From Thiogranum sp. (GTDB taxonomy: Bacteria; Pseudomonadota; Gammaproteobacteria; DSM-19610): a DNA stretch of 64,000 nucleotides. This document shows, piece by piece, positions 16,635 through 25,567 of this stretch (position 1 is the stretch's first letter; each line of letters starts with the position of its first letter). The DNA lies in the NCBI GenBank assembly GCA_030148775.1, contig JASBST010000094.1, forward strand, positions 1-64,000, given 5' to 3'. A model generated the notes under the pieces. That model was given only the letters and a program-made list of their open reading frames with translations. It did not search any database and was not told where the DNA came from. Made by a program: the position numbers and the translations under genes.

Positions 16635-17630
16635 ATGTTAATCAATGGCAAATGGTCGGAAAACTTTCAACCGGTTCAGGACGAAGATGAGCAGGGACGC
16701 TTCCTCCGGCAGGCTTCGCGCTTCAGGAATTGGATCACCGCGGATGGATCGGCAGGGCCTACGGGCACCGACGGCTTTGCGGCTGAAGCCGGTCGCTACC
16801 ACCTTTACGTGGCGCTGATATGCCCCTGGGCCAGCCGTACCCTTATGACGCGCAAGCTCAAGAAACTGGACAACCTTATTTCGGTTACCGTGGTCGAGCC
16901 GTTTCTGTACGATCAATGCTGGCGTTTCGGCGACTTCCCAGGTTCACAGCCCGACCCCCTTTACGGTTGCCAATGGGTTCATGAGCTGTACACACGTGCC
17001 GATTCCAATTATACCGGGCAGGTGACCGTACCTGTTTTATGGGATAAGAAACAGGACACCATTGTTAACAATGAATCCGCCGATATCATCAGAATGTTCA
17101 ATAGCGCCTTTGTTGGCCTGGCCGAGGAAAGTCCGGATCTCTATCCTGAGCACTTGCGCGCTGAAATCGACCGGATCAGCGACCGCCTGTACCGGAACTT
17201 CAACAATGGCGTCTATCAGGCGGGTTTTGCCACCACGCAGTTCGCTTACGAAGAAGCGGTAACCAAGGTCTTCGACTCCCTGGCCTTTTTGGAACGCCGT
17301 TTGACAAACAGACAATTTCTTGTCGGTGAGCAGCTGACCGAGGTTGATATCCGGGCCTTTGTGACATTGATTCGTTTTGACGTCGCGTACTACGGCCTGT
17401 TCAAGACGAATCTCGCCCATGTTTGGGACTACCCACAGGTCTACGCTTACATGAAACGACTATATGCAACCCCTGGTATCGCGGAAACGGTGAACTTCGA
17501 GCATATTCGGCAGGGGTATTACTCGATCAAGGCACTAAACCCCACCGGAATATTGCCCAAGGGACCGCCCGTGGACGAAATAATCAAACAGAAAAAAGAA
17601 AGAACCCCTGTATGGGCCATCGCCAAATAG
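16635..17630 (+). CDS. Glutathionyl-hydroquinone reductase (YqjG/PcpF type)
   Basis: 331 residues, close to the family's usual 320-330. It reduces glutathionyl-hydroquinones back to hydroquinones in the cytoplasm, using a single cysteine. That Cys is visible at residue 63 (ALICPWASRTL). Other signatures are LYVALICPW, QVTVPVLWDKK, IVNNESADIIRMFN, NNGVYQAGFATTQ and LTEVDIRAFVTLIRFD; the last two lie in the all-alpha GST C-domain. The ATG at 16635 follows AGGGGACAAC. Divergent from LysR, convergent with the UbiD-type decarboxylase gene. It protects against benzoquinones and fits the aromatic theme of this island. Confidence 0.93.
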   Translation: MLINGKWSENFQPVQDEDEQGRFLRQASRFRNWITADGSAGPTGTDGFAAEAGRYHLYVALICPWASRTLMTRKLKKLDNLISVTVVEPFLYDQCWRFGDFPGSQPDPLYGCQWVHELYTRADSNYTGQVTVPVLWDKKQDTIVNNESADIIRMFNSAFVGLAEESPDLYPEHLRAEIDRISDRLYRNFNNGVYQAGFATTQFAYEEAVTKVFDSLAFLERRLTNRQFLVGEQLTEVDIRAFVTLIRFDVAYYGLFKTNLAHVWDYPQVYAYMKRLYATPGIAETVNFEHIRQGYYSIKALNPTGILPKGPPVDEIIKQKKERTPVWAIAK

Positions 17631-17664
17631 GTATTTCATCGCTTTGAACTTATCGCCGGCAAAA

Positions 17665-19122
17665 CTAGTTTTCGAGGAAACGCCTAATATCCACATCCTG
17701 AAAATGCGCCCGACGAAACTTATCCTTGAGTCTGAACGGAACAGTACAATCGAAGATTGTTTTGCAAGAGGTTCCATGAGCCGGCAACAGCGGATTGAAT
17801 TCCGGCGTTTGTGACGGATCCAGGGGATGACACCGAACCCCAGGTATGAACAGCGTATTGACGTCCCCCTGATAGCGGGTTGTCATCGCCCACAACACAT
17901 CATTTGTGTCGAAAATATCCACGTCGGGATCAACCAGGATAATATGTTTAAGCTCTGAAAAAGCGGCGAAGGCCGCCAGCGCCGCCTGGCGCTGTCTCCC
18001 CTCATCGTGAATGGAAAGCTTATCGAACTGCATAATCGCCAGGTATTTTCCTCCACCGGCGGAATGCGCGTAAATATTCTTCAGACGGCCCGGCATTGCC
18101 GCTTCCACATGATTGAGAATACTCGCTTCCGTGGGAATGCCGGCAAGATTGGTATGCTCCTCCCCCGGTCCGATGATTGTCTGTAAGATTGCATTACGCC
18201 GGGTGGTCACCGCCGTGACCCGGATGACCGGCAATTCCTTCTGCGCCTCTCCCATATAACCGGGGAACTCAGGCATGGCATAACCGGTATTGGTGTTGGC
18301 ATCTTCCCGCACGCGCTCGCCGGGCAATATCTCGCCCTCGATGACCACTTCGGCATGCGCGATCGCCTTGGCCGCGACCGTTCTGCAGTTCACCAGTTCT
18401 ACCGCGCGTCTCCTGAGTCCGCCGCCGATGGTAAGTTCGTCGAAGCCTAGAGGGGTGGTGGGCGCTTCGAAACAGGCTCCGACGTATAGCGCCGGATCCA
18501 GGCCCATGTTGATTGAAACCGGCAGCGGCTGACCCTTTTTTTCCGCCTTCATGCGAAACTGGTCGATATGCCTCCCTGGCACGAAATACACACTCAGTCT
18601 GTCGGGTCCCTGTACGCAGAGCCTATGAATGGTAACGTCAGCCTCGCCGGTCTCGGGATCCTCCGCTCGAATCAGCCCCATATTAAAGTAAGGACCCGCG
18701 TCCTCGGCGGTATTGGTGGGGGCCGGCAGTAAGGTGCGTATATCAAGCGGCGCTTCGTGAACCACCTCCTGACAGGGGGCGGGAGCGGAAATCGTGACCG
18801 GATCGATACGATGCCTTAAAGCTTCCAGCAGCGTGAAGGGCAACCGCTCTTTGCTCGTCCCGAGGAGTAACGCGGTACGTTCGCGACTGGCCATCACACC
18901 GGTAATGACCGACAGATCGTGGTTTTTTACATTCTTGAACAGCATCGCCGGTCCAACCCGCGTTGGCGGTTCAACTGGCGTACCGGCACCGATATGCCGG
19001 TAGACACCGGCCAGCTCACCATCCGGATCGACTTCGACATTCGTCGACAGCAGCTGCCCCGGGTGTTTGGCGAGCAGAGCGAGTGCGGAGCGCAGATCAT
19101 AGACTTCAGCGGAAGAGGCCAT
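17665..19122 (-). CDS. UbiD-family decarboxylase, protocatechuate/gallate decarboxylase (AroY/LpdC) type
   Basis: 485 residues. UbiD enzymes use prenylated FMN to remove a carboxylate from an aromatic ring. The N-terminus (ELAGVYRHIGAGTPVEPPTR) and the blocks RTLLPAPTNTAEDAGPYFN, VTIHRLCVQG, SINMGLDPALYVGACFEA, EGEILPGERVRED, MPEFPGY and GPGEEHTNLAGIPTEAS follow, from memory, the protocatechuate/gallate decarboxylase branch more than UbiD itself. The catalytic Glu/Arg network (EGE...R...E) is intact. The C-terminal KTIFDCTVPF is also typical of that branch. It is the last gene of the operon with the dehydratase-like, DAHP synthase and DHQ synthase genes. No UbiX (prFMN maker) is in the window, so it must be elsewhere. 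Substrate assignment is inference. Confidence 0.85.
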   Translation of the reverse strand: MASSAEVYDLRSALALLAKHPGQLLSTNVEVDPDGELAGVYRHIGAGTPVEPPTRVGPAMLFKNVKNHDLSVITGVMASRERTALLLGTSKERLPFTLLEALRHRIDPVTISAPAPCQEVVHEAPLDIRTLLPAPTNTAEDAGPYFNMGLIRAEDPETGEADVTIHRLCVQGPDRLSVYFVPGRHIDQFRMKAEKKGQPLPVSINMGLDPALYVGACFEAPTTPLGFDELTIGGGLRRRAVELVNCRTVAAKAIAHAEVVIEGEILPGERVREDANTNTGYAMPEFPGYMGEAQKELPVIRVTAVTTRRNAILQTIIGPGEEHTNLAGIPTEASILNHVEAAMPGRLKNIYAHSAGGGKYLAIMQFDKLSIHDEGRQRQAALAAFAAFSELKHIILVDPDVDIFDTNDVLWAMTTRYQGDVNTLFIPGVRCHPLDPSQTPEFNPLLPAHGTSCKTIFDCTVPFRLKDKFRRAHFQDVDIRRFLEN

Positions 19123-19202
19123 TAAAACGTCCTGTTGTCAGTGTATAGTTCCAATTTACAAACTATACCGATACAGAAATTATGCGTCTATAGCAGAGCG
19201 GG

Positions 19203-20288
19203 TTACGCGGCCGTAACAACCTCTTCGAGCAAGTCATTCTCAAACTGCGAGCATATAAATGACACCCCTGGTTCTTTCAGCAATACCAGGCGCAGCACGC
19301 CTTTGTCGATTTTCTTATCATGGCGCATAAACTCCATCATCGCGCGATGACTGATATCTTTCGGCGCATTGACTGGCAGACCCGCTCTTTTTACCAACGA
19401 GTAAATTCGGTCTTTATCGCTTCCGCTCAGCAACCCCATGCTACAAGACAACTCTGCCGCCAGACACAGCCCGATGGCGACCGCCTCGCCGTGCAGAACC
19501 TTCCCGTATCCGCTCGCCGCCTCGATTGCGTGGCCAAACGTGTGCCCCAGGTTCAAAAGCGCTCGTTGGCCGTCTTCCCGTTCATCCGCTTCTATCAGGC
19601 GCGCCTTGTTCCGACAGGACCGGGAAATACAAAAAAGAAGAGCTGCGTATTCCCGAGCCATTATTTTCTCGATATTGCCCGACAACCAGTCAAAAAACGC
19701 ACCATCGTTGATCAGCGCGTACTTGATGACCTCCGCAATTCCCGCCGAATACTCGCGGGCAGAAAGCGTCGCCAACGTGTCCACATCGATCACGACGCCC
19801 GCCGGTTGATGAAACGCTCCTATCATGTTTTTGCCCAACCTGTGATTGACACCTGTTTTACCCCCAACCGAGGAATCCACCTGAGACAACAGCGTGGTCG
19901 GGACCTGGATAAGATCAACCCCGCGCTGGTAACAGGCAGCCGCAAAACCGCTCATGTCCCCGACTACGCCGCCGCCCAACGCCAACAGGGTGCAATCTCT
20001 GTTAAAACGGTGCTCTAACAATCGGTCAAGTATGGTGGTTACCGTTTCAAGCGTTTTGTACCGCTCACCATCAGCAAGTACGACTGTTTTTACATCATAG
20101 TTTCCCAACGCCGCCTCGACCTTTTTCAAATATAGCCGTGCCACGGTCTCATTTGTCACAATCATAACCTGGCTGGACCCGATAAACTTTGCATAGGTGT
20201 CGGTTCGGGATATCAGATCTGTTCCTATAACAATAGGATAACCCCGTTTGCCAAGATCCACTTTCACTACTTCGCCGATATGTGTCAC
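19203..20288 (-). CDS. aroB: 3-dehydroquinate synthase
   Basis: 361 residues from the GTG at 20288, which has a GGGGGA ribosome site; this length matches AroB, whereas the ATG at 20411 would overlap the upstream gene. It turns DAHP into 3-dehydroquinate with NAD and a divalent metal. Visible signatures: VLADGERYKTLETV, ALGGGVVGDMSGFAAACYQRGV, QVPTTLLSQVDSSVGGKTGVNH (NAD-binding and catalytic Lys), AEVIKYALI (metal Glu), LLNLGHTFGHAIE and LHGEAVAIGLC (metal His residues). This is a normal DHQ synthase rather than a sugar-cyclase relative. It lies between DAHP synthase and the UbiD-type decarboxylase. It may be a second copy dedicated to this operon. Confidence 0.93.
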   Translation of the reverse strand: MTHIGEVVKVDLGKRGYPIVIGTDLISRTDTYAKFIGSSQVMIVTNETVARLYLKKVEAALGNYDVKTVVLADGERYKTLETVTTILDRLLEHRFNRDCTLLALGGGVVGDMSGFAAACYQRGVDLIQVPTTLLSQVDSSVGGKTGVNHRLGKNMIGAFHQPAGVVIDVDTLATLSAREYSAGIAEVIKYALINDGAFFDWLSGNIEKIMAREYAALLFCISRSCRNKARLIEADEREDGQRALLNLGHTFGHAIEAASGYGKVLHGEAVAIGLCLAAELSCSMGLLSGSDKDRIYSLVKRAGLPVNAPKDISHRAMMEFMRHDKKIDKGVLRLVLLKEPGVSFICSQFENDLLEEVVTAA

Positions 20289-20373
20289 TTTCAGTCCCCC
20301 AATCGATGTCCTATAGACCGCATTCTGTACACGCGGAGTCAAATTTAACACGCGCCCGGAAAAACTCGGAAAA

Positions 20374-21477
20374 CTACGCCGCCACTCCGTCGAGATCCGA
20401 AATCGTCGCACGGCGCTCGCGCACCGCCTGGGCGAGTGCTCTCAGGGTATATTCGGTATCCGCCCAATCAATACAGGCGTCGGTTATACTCTGGCCGTAC
20501 GTCAACGGTTTTCCTTCAATATAGTCCTGTCGGCCTTCTTTTAGGTTGCTCTCGAGCATTACACCTACAATTTTTTGCTCTCCACAGGCAATCTGCCGCG
20601 CCAACTCGATGGCGACCTTGATTTGGTTTTTGTGCTTTTTTTCGCTATTGCCATGACTGCAATCGACCATTACCGCGGGATTCAGCCTGGCCGCTTCCAG
20701 AGCGCGCGCGGTGGTTTGAATATCCTCGCTCGAATAGTTCGTGCAGCCCTTTCCTCCACGCAATATAATATGCGCATCGTCATTGCCGGTAGTGGTAAAG
20801 ATTCCGGTCGCCCCGGAACCTGTCAGCGAGATAAGTCGATGTTTATGTTTCGCCGATATCAGAGCATCCACCGCAACCTGAATGCTGCCGTTGGTGGCGT
20901 TTTTGAACCCGACGGGGCAGGACAAACCGGAGGCCATTTCACGATGAATCTGACTCTCAGTGGTGCGCGCACCGATAGCGCCCCAACTGATGAGATCCGT
21001 TATATACTGAGGCGTCATAAGGTCCAGAAATTCACTCGCGGCCGGAAGGCCGAGTTCGGTGATATCGAGCAACAGCTTTCGTGCCAGCCGCAGGCCTTTG
21101 TTGATGTCGAAACTACCATCCAGGTCCGGATCGTTGATCAGACCTTTCCAGCCCACGGTCGTACGCGGCTTTTCGAAATAGACTCTCATCACGATGTGCA
21201 GATCATCGGCAAGTTCGTCGCGCAGTGCTTTCAGCCTCTCTGCATAATCAATCGCCGCGCCTGGATCGTGAATTGAACATGGCCCTACGATTACTACAAG
21301 TCGATCGTCCTGGTTGTGAAGGATATTGTGGATTTCCCGCCGTGCGTCTTTGACCCTTTTCGCCAGCATCGGGGTGATAGGGAATTCCGCCAGCATTTCC
21401 GGGTAGGAGCAGACCTCCTCTATATCGGCGATTCTCAGGTTGTCCACTTTAACCCCTACGGTATTCTTAGCTTCCAT
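20374..21477 (-). CDS. 3-deoxy-7-phosphoheptulonate (DAHP) synthase, class I AroG/AroF/AroH type
   Basis: 367 residues, ATG at 21477 behind AGGAGAATATC. It condenses erythrose-4-phosphate and phosphoenolpyruvate to start the shikimate route. Class I alpha signatures are all present: VVIVGPCSIHDPGAA, MRVYFEKPRTTVGWKGLINDP (read in parts), LPAASEFLDLMTPQY, WGAIGARTTESQIHREMASG, VGFKNATNGS, HIILRGGKG, VMVDCSHGNS and GVMLESNL. The Cys in GPCSI and the His in DCSHGNS are metal ligands. The N-terminal extension (about 40 residues) normally carries the feedback site; which amino acid it senses cannot be told. Second gene of the operon, 40 bp after the TIM-barrel gene. It gives this operon its own supply of DAHP. 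Confidence 0.95.
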   Translation of the reverse strand: MEAKNTVGVKVDNLRIADIEEVCSYPEMLAEFPITPMLAKRVKDARREIHNILHNQDDRLVVIVGPCSIHDPGAAIDYAERLKALRDELADDLHIVMRVYFEKPRTTVGWKGLINDPDLDGSFDINKGLRLARKLLLDITELGLPAASEFLDLMTPQYITDLISWGAIGARTTESQIHREMASGLSCPVGFKNATNGSIQVAVDALISAKHKHRLISLTGSGATGIFTTTGNDDAHIILRGGKGCTNYSSEDIQTTARALEAARLNPAVMVDCSHGNSEKKHKNQIKVAIELARQIACGEQKIVGVMLESNLKEGRQDYIEGKPLTYGQSITDACIDWADTEYTLRALAQAVRERRATISDLDGVAA

Positions 21478-21517
21478 GATATTCTCCTGATTACAAGATT
21501 TTAGAAAACGCAGGCAG

Positions 21518-22396
21518 TTACGCCGCCTTTTGATCCGAAGCCGGAAACATCTTCATGAAGAGTTCGCGTTGCCGCATTAGGTGCGCGGCCGCTGTGTCGA
21601 TGCCGGTTTGCGGGACCAGAAAATCCTCGAGCGCATAAGCACCGTCATAGCCATTCATATACAGCAGATTCAGCAACTGCCTCCAGTCGACCATTCCCTT
21701 ATCGATGCCTGACCAGCCCCACTGCCAGGATTCGTCCTTCAATATCCACGAGGTGTTTTTAACGTGGACATTGCTAATATGGTCCTGCACAAGCTTGATG
21801 CCGAACTCCCAGTCCTCTTTGCCCTCCACCACCATATTGGCCGGGTCAAAGGTAAGCGCGATATATCTCGGATCCAGGTCGGCCAGCAGAAAATAGGCGC
21901 TGCTAAAACTGCTCATCACCGTTCCCCAATGCAACTCCAGCAGCACCTGCAGATTTCTGAGCCTGGCTTTACGCTCAATATCCTTCAGACAGGATCGTAG
22001 TGAAACCATCAGCTCTGCGGGTTGTTTCCTGGGCTCGTAAGAAGGCAGCAGCTCACGGATATTGGCCTGGCGCGACACTGACGCCTTGCAACTGCGGGGC
22101 AATACCAGCCGAACCCTGGGAACGCCCATGTTGTGACATACATTGAGCATACGGTCGACTTTGGCGTTTTCTTCAATCGGCAGGTAGCTGTTCAGCACCT
22201 GAACCTCGATTTCGTCTTTCTCAAGTTTACGAATGACATCGAGGCCTTGATGTTCGAGCTCATCAAGGCTTTTGTGTCCGTATTCATGAACCCGTAACTC
22301 GATCGTCTTGAACTGCGCCGTCTTGACTACCGCCGCCATCTGATCGAAGTCGAAACCGGGCAGTACCGCTGTGCAAAGGTTAAATGTGGGCAACAT
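21518..22396 (-). CDS. Xylose-isomerase-like TIM-barrel enzyme, possible 3-dehydroshikimate dehydratase
   Basis: 292 residues, ATG at 22396 with an AGGAGTCAG site. It belongs to the sugar phosphate isomerase/epimerase (AP endonuclease 2) superfamily. The four metal ligands expected of the barrel are in place: Glu in VLLELHWG, Asp in ALTFDPANM, His in SNVHVKN and Glu in YALEDFLV. The superfamily includes AsbF-type 3-dehydroshikimate dehydratases, which make protocatechuate, as well as sugar isomerases and inosose dehydratases. The choice here depends on context: it heads an operon of DAHP synthase, DHQ synthase and a protocatechuate-decarboxylase-like UbiD protein, so dehydration of 3-dehydroshikimate is the most economical reading. 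Fold firm, reaction inferred. Confidence 0.8.
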   Translation of the reverse strand: MLPTFNLCTAVLPGFDFDQMAAVVKTAQFKTIELRVHEYGHKSLDELEHQGLDVIRKLEKDEIEVQVLNSYLPIEENAKVDRMLNVCHNMGVPRVRLVLPRSCKASVSRQANIRELLPSYEPRKQPAELMVSLRSCLKDIERKARLRNLQVLLELHWGTVMSSFSSAYFLLADLDPRYIALTFDPANMVVEGKEDWEFGIKLVQDHISNVHVKNTSWILKDESWQWGWSGIDKGMVDWRQLLNLLYMNGYDGAYALEDFLVPQTGIDTAAAHLMRQRELFMKMFPASDQKAA

Positions 22397-23129
22397 ATCT
22401 CTGACTCCTGGATAAATGTGATTGGCTTTCGGCTGAGACCACTCAAATGCATCGGCCCGGCAGCTGGGGAAAAGTATTGGGAATAGAGACCGCGCTTACA
22501 ATCAGGTAACTGTGGAAGGAATGTTTCTGAATCAGAAACGCCGACGCGAACAGTGACCGCTGGGTACAAATCACGCTCATCAAAAAACACGGACACGAGG
22601 GCGACATCTGCACAGTCGTAGTGCATCGCACCCGACACGGCCGGGTCATTGGAATGCAGGCATTGGCTCGACTGTATAGGAGATACACAGAGGCCCGCAG
22701 AACCTGCGCATAAGGGAAAAAGCGGCTGATTCGCGGTTCGACCTGGACTCGGCCCCAGGTATATCTGATAGCGGTGACGACCTACGCTCGGTAGCGTGCA
22801 TCTGGACGCTACACTGCCACCTGTTAAGAAATTGAGTGGGGACGCGTTGGGAATCCGGGTCGGCTTGTACGCCGACGTGACGCATGTCCGCCTCGACAGG
22901 ATTGGGAGATATGCCCGACCTCTAATCGGCCCCTCCACTGCATAGTGAGAAATGGACGGACGCCATCGCAGGGCCAGGCGTTGGACGATTCGCTGATCAA
23001 GTCAAGTGTCCACGGAGCTGCCGGCGCGAGGCACGCCGATCCCGTTCACGCCGGCTTGGCCCCAGCGACGGCCGGCACAGCTGAAGGCGGCAGGCGTGAT
23101 TGTTCAGGGCGAGATCCCCGACGCCCCGG
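22397..23129. other. Long region without a supportable gene, including the aromatic-operon promoter
   Basis: 733 bp. The 200 bp next to 22397 should carry the operon promoter. Several overlapping open frames (for example 22327-22938 minus, 22945-23175 plus) exist, but none has a ribosome site, protein-like composition or recognisable family. It could be a decayed gene; nothing definite is seen. Confidence 0.4.
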
Positions 23130-23624
23130 TTATTTCTTCGGAACCACGGTAACACTCCCGTTACGTTCCAAATAGGCGGCCGCAACATCCTGGACACTTT
23201 GCATACCGTAGGCACGAATAGCCTCGGCAAGATCGCCTTCGCTGAAGCCATGGTGACGCATGGTTTTCCAATCAACCTCGCCATCGCGCACCAGCCGCAC
23301 GGCACGCCCTTTAACCAGCCATCCAAACCACTTATAACGGTATGCCGTCAACGCCAAGGCCCAATAAAAAATCACCAGTGCCGCGGTGGCGATCAATGTG
23401 GGAACGACTGGCGCATTGGCGGTAAGTGCGCGACTCAGATTCGAACCGATCAGCACGGCCAGGATGATGTCTACCGGTGCCGCTTTGTTGAACACTCTTC
23501 GACCGGCGATACGCAACAGCGCCAGCCCGAACAAAAAGACAAGCACAGCGCGCAAGATCATTTGCCACCAGGTAATATCGGTGGCCTGACTGCCGATATA
23601 GGTATGCAAACTCGACCAGTCCAC
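23130..23624 (-). CDS. DUF421 (YetF-type) membrane protein
   Basis: 164 residues from a GTG at 23624. Three membrane helices in the first 90 residues (WWQMILRAVLVFLFGLALLR, VDIILAVLIGSNLSRAL and a third near 75-95) are followed by a soluble domain beginning GRAVRLVRDGEVDWKTMR and continuing FSEGDLAEAIRAYGMQSV. This is the standard DUF421/YetF layout, in which the soluble part forms a tetramer; the function is not known. It lies alone between the aromatic operon and the ArsR gene. Confidence 0.85.
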   Translation of the reverse strand: MDWSSLHTYIGSQATDITWWQMILRAVLVFLFGLALLRIAGRRVFNKAAPVDIILAVLIGSNLSRALTANAPVVPTLIATAALVIFYWALALTAYRYKWFGWLVKGRAVRLVRDGEVDWKTMRHHGFSEGDLAEAIRAYGMQSVQDVAAAYLERNGSVTVVPKK

Positions 23625-23846
23625 GCTGATATCTCTTTCAGTGGAACCGAGATTAAAATCCTTTCCTTTTCACAGTCAACTGTGCTGCGTCACCTTATTG
23701 AACCGTTGTGCCGATAACAGCGGTCGATATTGACCCGGACGAACGGGCCGACGGTGAAACCGCCCTATCGCTGTACTGCTGGGCCGTAAAATCGCATTAT
23801 TCTCCGCGCTGAGCAAGAGCATATCCGTTTGCCGGCAGGGTGCAAA

Positions 23847-24158
23847 CTAGACCGGCTCTGGCGCCGTCAGTATGGCGTCAAGCAGGCCCGGGAAGCGGCT
23901 ATCCAGATCCTCGCGTCGAAGCGAATTCATGTACTGTGTACCTTCTGCGCGCATTTGGATAACGCCCGCCTCGCGCAACACCCTAAAATGGTGAGAAGCC
24001 GTGGACTTGGCCACGGGCAGGCCAAAGGTGCCGCAGGCCTGCTCGCCTTGTGCCGCGATACTCTTCACGATGGTGAGACGAACCGGGTCACTGAGCGCAT
24101 AAAGAACCCGTGACAGACTCAGGCTGTCCCTGGGTGGGTGATTTAATAGCCTCATCAT
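23847..24158 (-). CDS. ArsR-family transcriptional regulator
   Basis: 103 residues, a single winged-helix domain: LYALSDPVRLTIVKSI, CGTFGLPVAKSTASHHFRVL (recognition helix) and REAGVIQMRAEGTQYMNSLR (wing). The usual metal-binding CVC motif in the alpha3 helix is absent. One Cys (EQACGTF) remains, so it may respond to redox or an organic ligand instead. It is divergent from the quinone-oxidoreductase-like gene, with a perfect palindrome between them that is probably its operator. Confidence 0.9.
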   Translation of the reverse strand: MMRLLNHPPRDSLSLSRVLYALSDPVRLTIVKSIAAQGEQACGTFGLPVAKSTASHHFRVLREAGVIQMRAEGTQYMNSLRREDLDSRFPGLLDAILTAPEPV

Positions 24159-24187
24159 TGCAGTATCGCATAATAGCGTGCTAAAGT

Positions 24188-24217
24188 CCTATTGTTCTAA
24201 AGTTATAAAACAATAGG
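24188..24217. promoter_or_regulatory. Palindromic operator between ArsR and oxidoreductase genes
   Basis: CCTATTGTT (24188-24196) and AACAATAGG (24209-24217) form perfect 9-bp arms separated by 12 bp. It ends 8 bp before the oxidoreductase start, overlapping its ribosome site, and lies 30 bp from the ArsR start, so one bound dimer could repress both. Confidence 0.75.
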
Positions 24218-24225
24218 AGAATAAC

Positions 24226-25227
24226 ATGCTCGCCTATGAAATACGAAATCACAATCAAACAAGCGCTCTGGCACTTGTCGAGCGCGACAATCCGCGGCTA
24301 GGCCCCGGACAGGTAGCGATCGAGGTAAAGGCGGTCTCGCTGAATTACCGCGACTTAATGGTGCTGGACGGCCTTTATCCGGACATGCCGTCTCCTATTA
24401 TTCCCTTGTCGGATGGCGTCGGTGTGGTCACGGCCGTCGGCGACGGCGTAACCCGGGTAAAACCCGGGGACCGCGTGGCGGGACTATTCGACCAAAACTG
24501 GCTATCGGGCATACCACCCGCACAAACCCGAAGCCTGGGGGGTGAAAGCGACGGAGTGCTCGCGCAACAAATCCTGTTGCACCAGGATGGAGTGGTGCAG
24601 GTGCCACGACATCTAACCGATGAAGAAGCGGCAACCTTGCCATGCGCCGCCGTGACAGCATGGAACGCCTTAATGGCGCAAGGCGAACTCAGGCCGGGAG
24701 AAACAGTGCTGATACAAGGCACGGGAGGGGTATCGCTATTCGCCCTGCAGTTCTCGCAGCTGGCTGGCGCCCAGGCCATTGTCATCTCGGGCAGCGACGA
24801 AAAATTGGAATTGGCACGCCGTTTAGGCGCAAACCAGGTGCTCAACTACAAACAAACGCCGAACTGGGATGAAGCGATACTCACACTTACCGAAAATAAG
24901 GGTGTCGACCATGTGATCGAGATCGGGGGCCCCGCCACCTTGCCCCGATCCGTGAACGCCATTCGCAAGGGAGGACAGATCAACCTCATCGGGCTAGCGA
25001 CCGGCATGACTGCCACACTGGGTATTCCGCCTATACTCGTGAAACAGATTCGAATGCAAGGCATTTACGTAGGCAGTCGGCTGGTATTTGAACAGATGAA
25101 TAGCGCCATCGAACTCCACAAGCTAAGACCGGTGGTGGATCGTGTGTTCTCATTTGACGACGCCATTGAATCCTATGAATATATGCGCAAGGGTGACCAT
25201 AGCGGTAAAATCTGTATAAGCTTATAA
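24226..25227 (+). CDS. Zinc-independent MDR-family NAD(P)H quinone oxidoreductase / alcohol dehydrogenase-like protein
   Basis: 333 residues with the medium-chain dehydrogenase layout. The catalytic domain includes VEVKAVSLNYRDLMVLDGLY and GVGVVTAVGDGVTRVKPGDRVAG. The nucleotide-binding domain includes GETVLIQGTGGVSLFALQFS, GADQVL-like ARRLGANQVLNY and GGQINLIGLATG. There are no four-cysteine structural zinc loop and no Cys/His catalytic zinc set, which places it with the quinone-oxidoreductase group. An AGGAGAATAAC ribosome site precedes the ATG. It is probably under ArsR control through the adjacent palindrome. The likely role is two-electron reduction of a quinone or enone; the electron acceptor is not known. 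Confidence 0.85.
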   Translation: MLAYEIRNHNQTSALALVERDNPRLGPGQVAIEVKAVSLNYRDLMVLDGLYPDMPSPIIPLSDGVGVVTAVGDGVTRVKPGDRVAGLFDQNWLSGIPPAQTRSLGGESDGVLAQQILLHQDGVVQVPRHLTDEEAATLPCAAVTAWNALMAQGELRPGETVLIQGTGGVSLFALQFSQLAGAQAIVISGSDEKLELARRLGANQVLNYKQTPNWDEAILTLTENKGVDHVIEIGGPATLPRSVNAIRKGGQINLIGLATGMTATLGIPPILVKQIRMQGIYVGSRLVFEQMNSAIELHKLRPVVDRVFSFDDAIESYEYMRKGDHSGKICISL

Positions 25228-25567
25228 GCTATGAAGTCTGTGCCCTGATCTGATCGCGGATAGCGGTGCGGGTATTCTCACCAACGCTCTTCACGGCCAT
25301 TGCAAGCTGAACTGGCCTGTATTCTCTATCCAACCATCTTCCCGGTGGACTCGTTCTTCGACGCGGAATGTCGCGAGCGATAGCATTAGTCGGCTACTTT
25401 CGCCAGACTTTTTTGAATCCGAGATATATCGACTTTATGGACGAGCACCGGCTTGCGACCAAGGCGCTTATGATACGGACAATCATCAGCCCGGGGGCAC
25501 CGCCTTTACTCAGGCTGGGGCCGCTAATGGCAGGTCCGGCAAACATCGCCGATCAGTGCAACGACCG
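25228..25567. other. Intergenic region, no gene recognised
   Basis: 340 bp between convergent genes. An open frame at 25368-25589 (plus) runs into the end of the next gene and lacks a ribosome site. No T-rich terminator was found. Confidence 0.4.

Noticed and set aside
22327-22938. 203-codon minus-strand frame upstream of the TIM-barrel gene
   Set aside because: It overlaps the start of a well-supported gene, has no ribosome site and no recognisable protein pattern.
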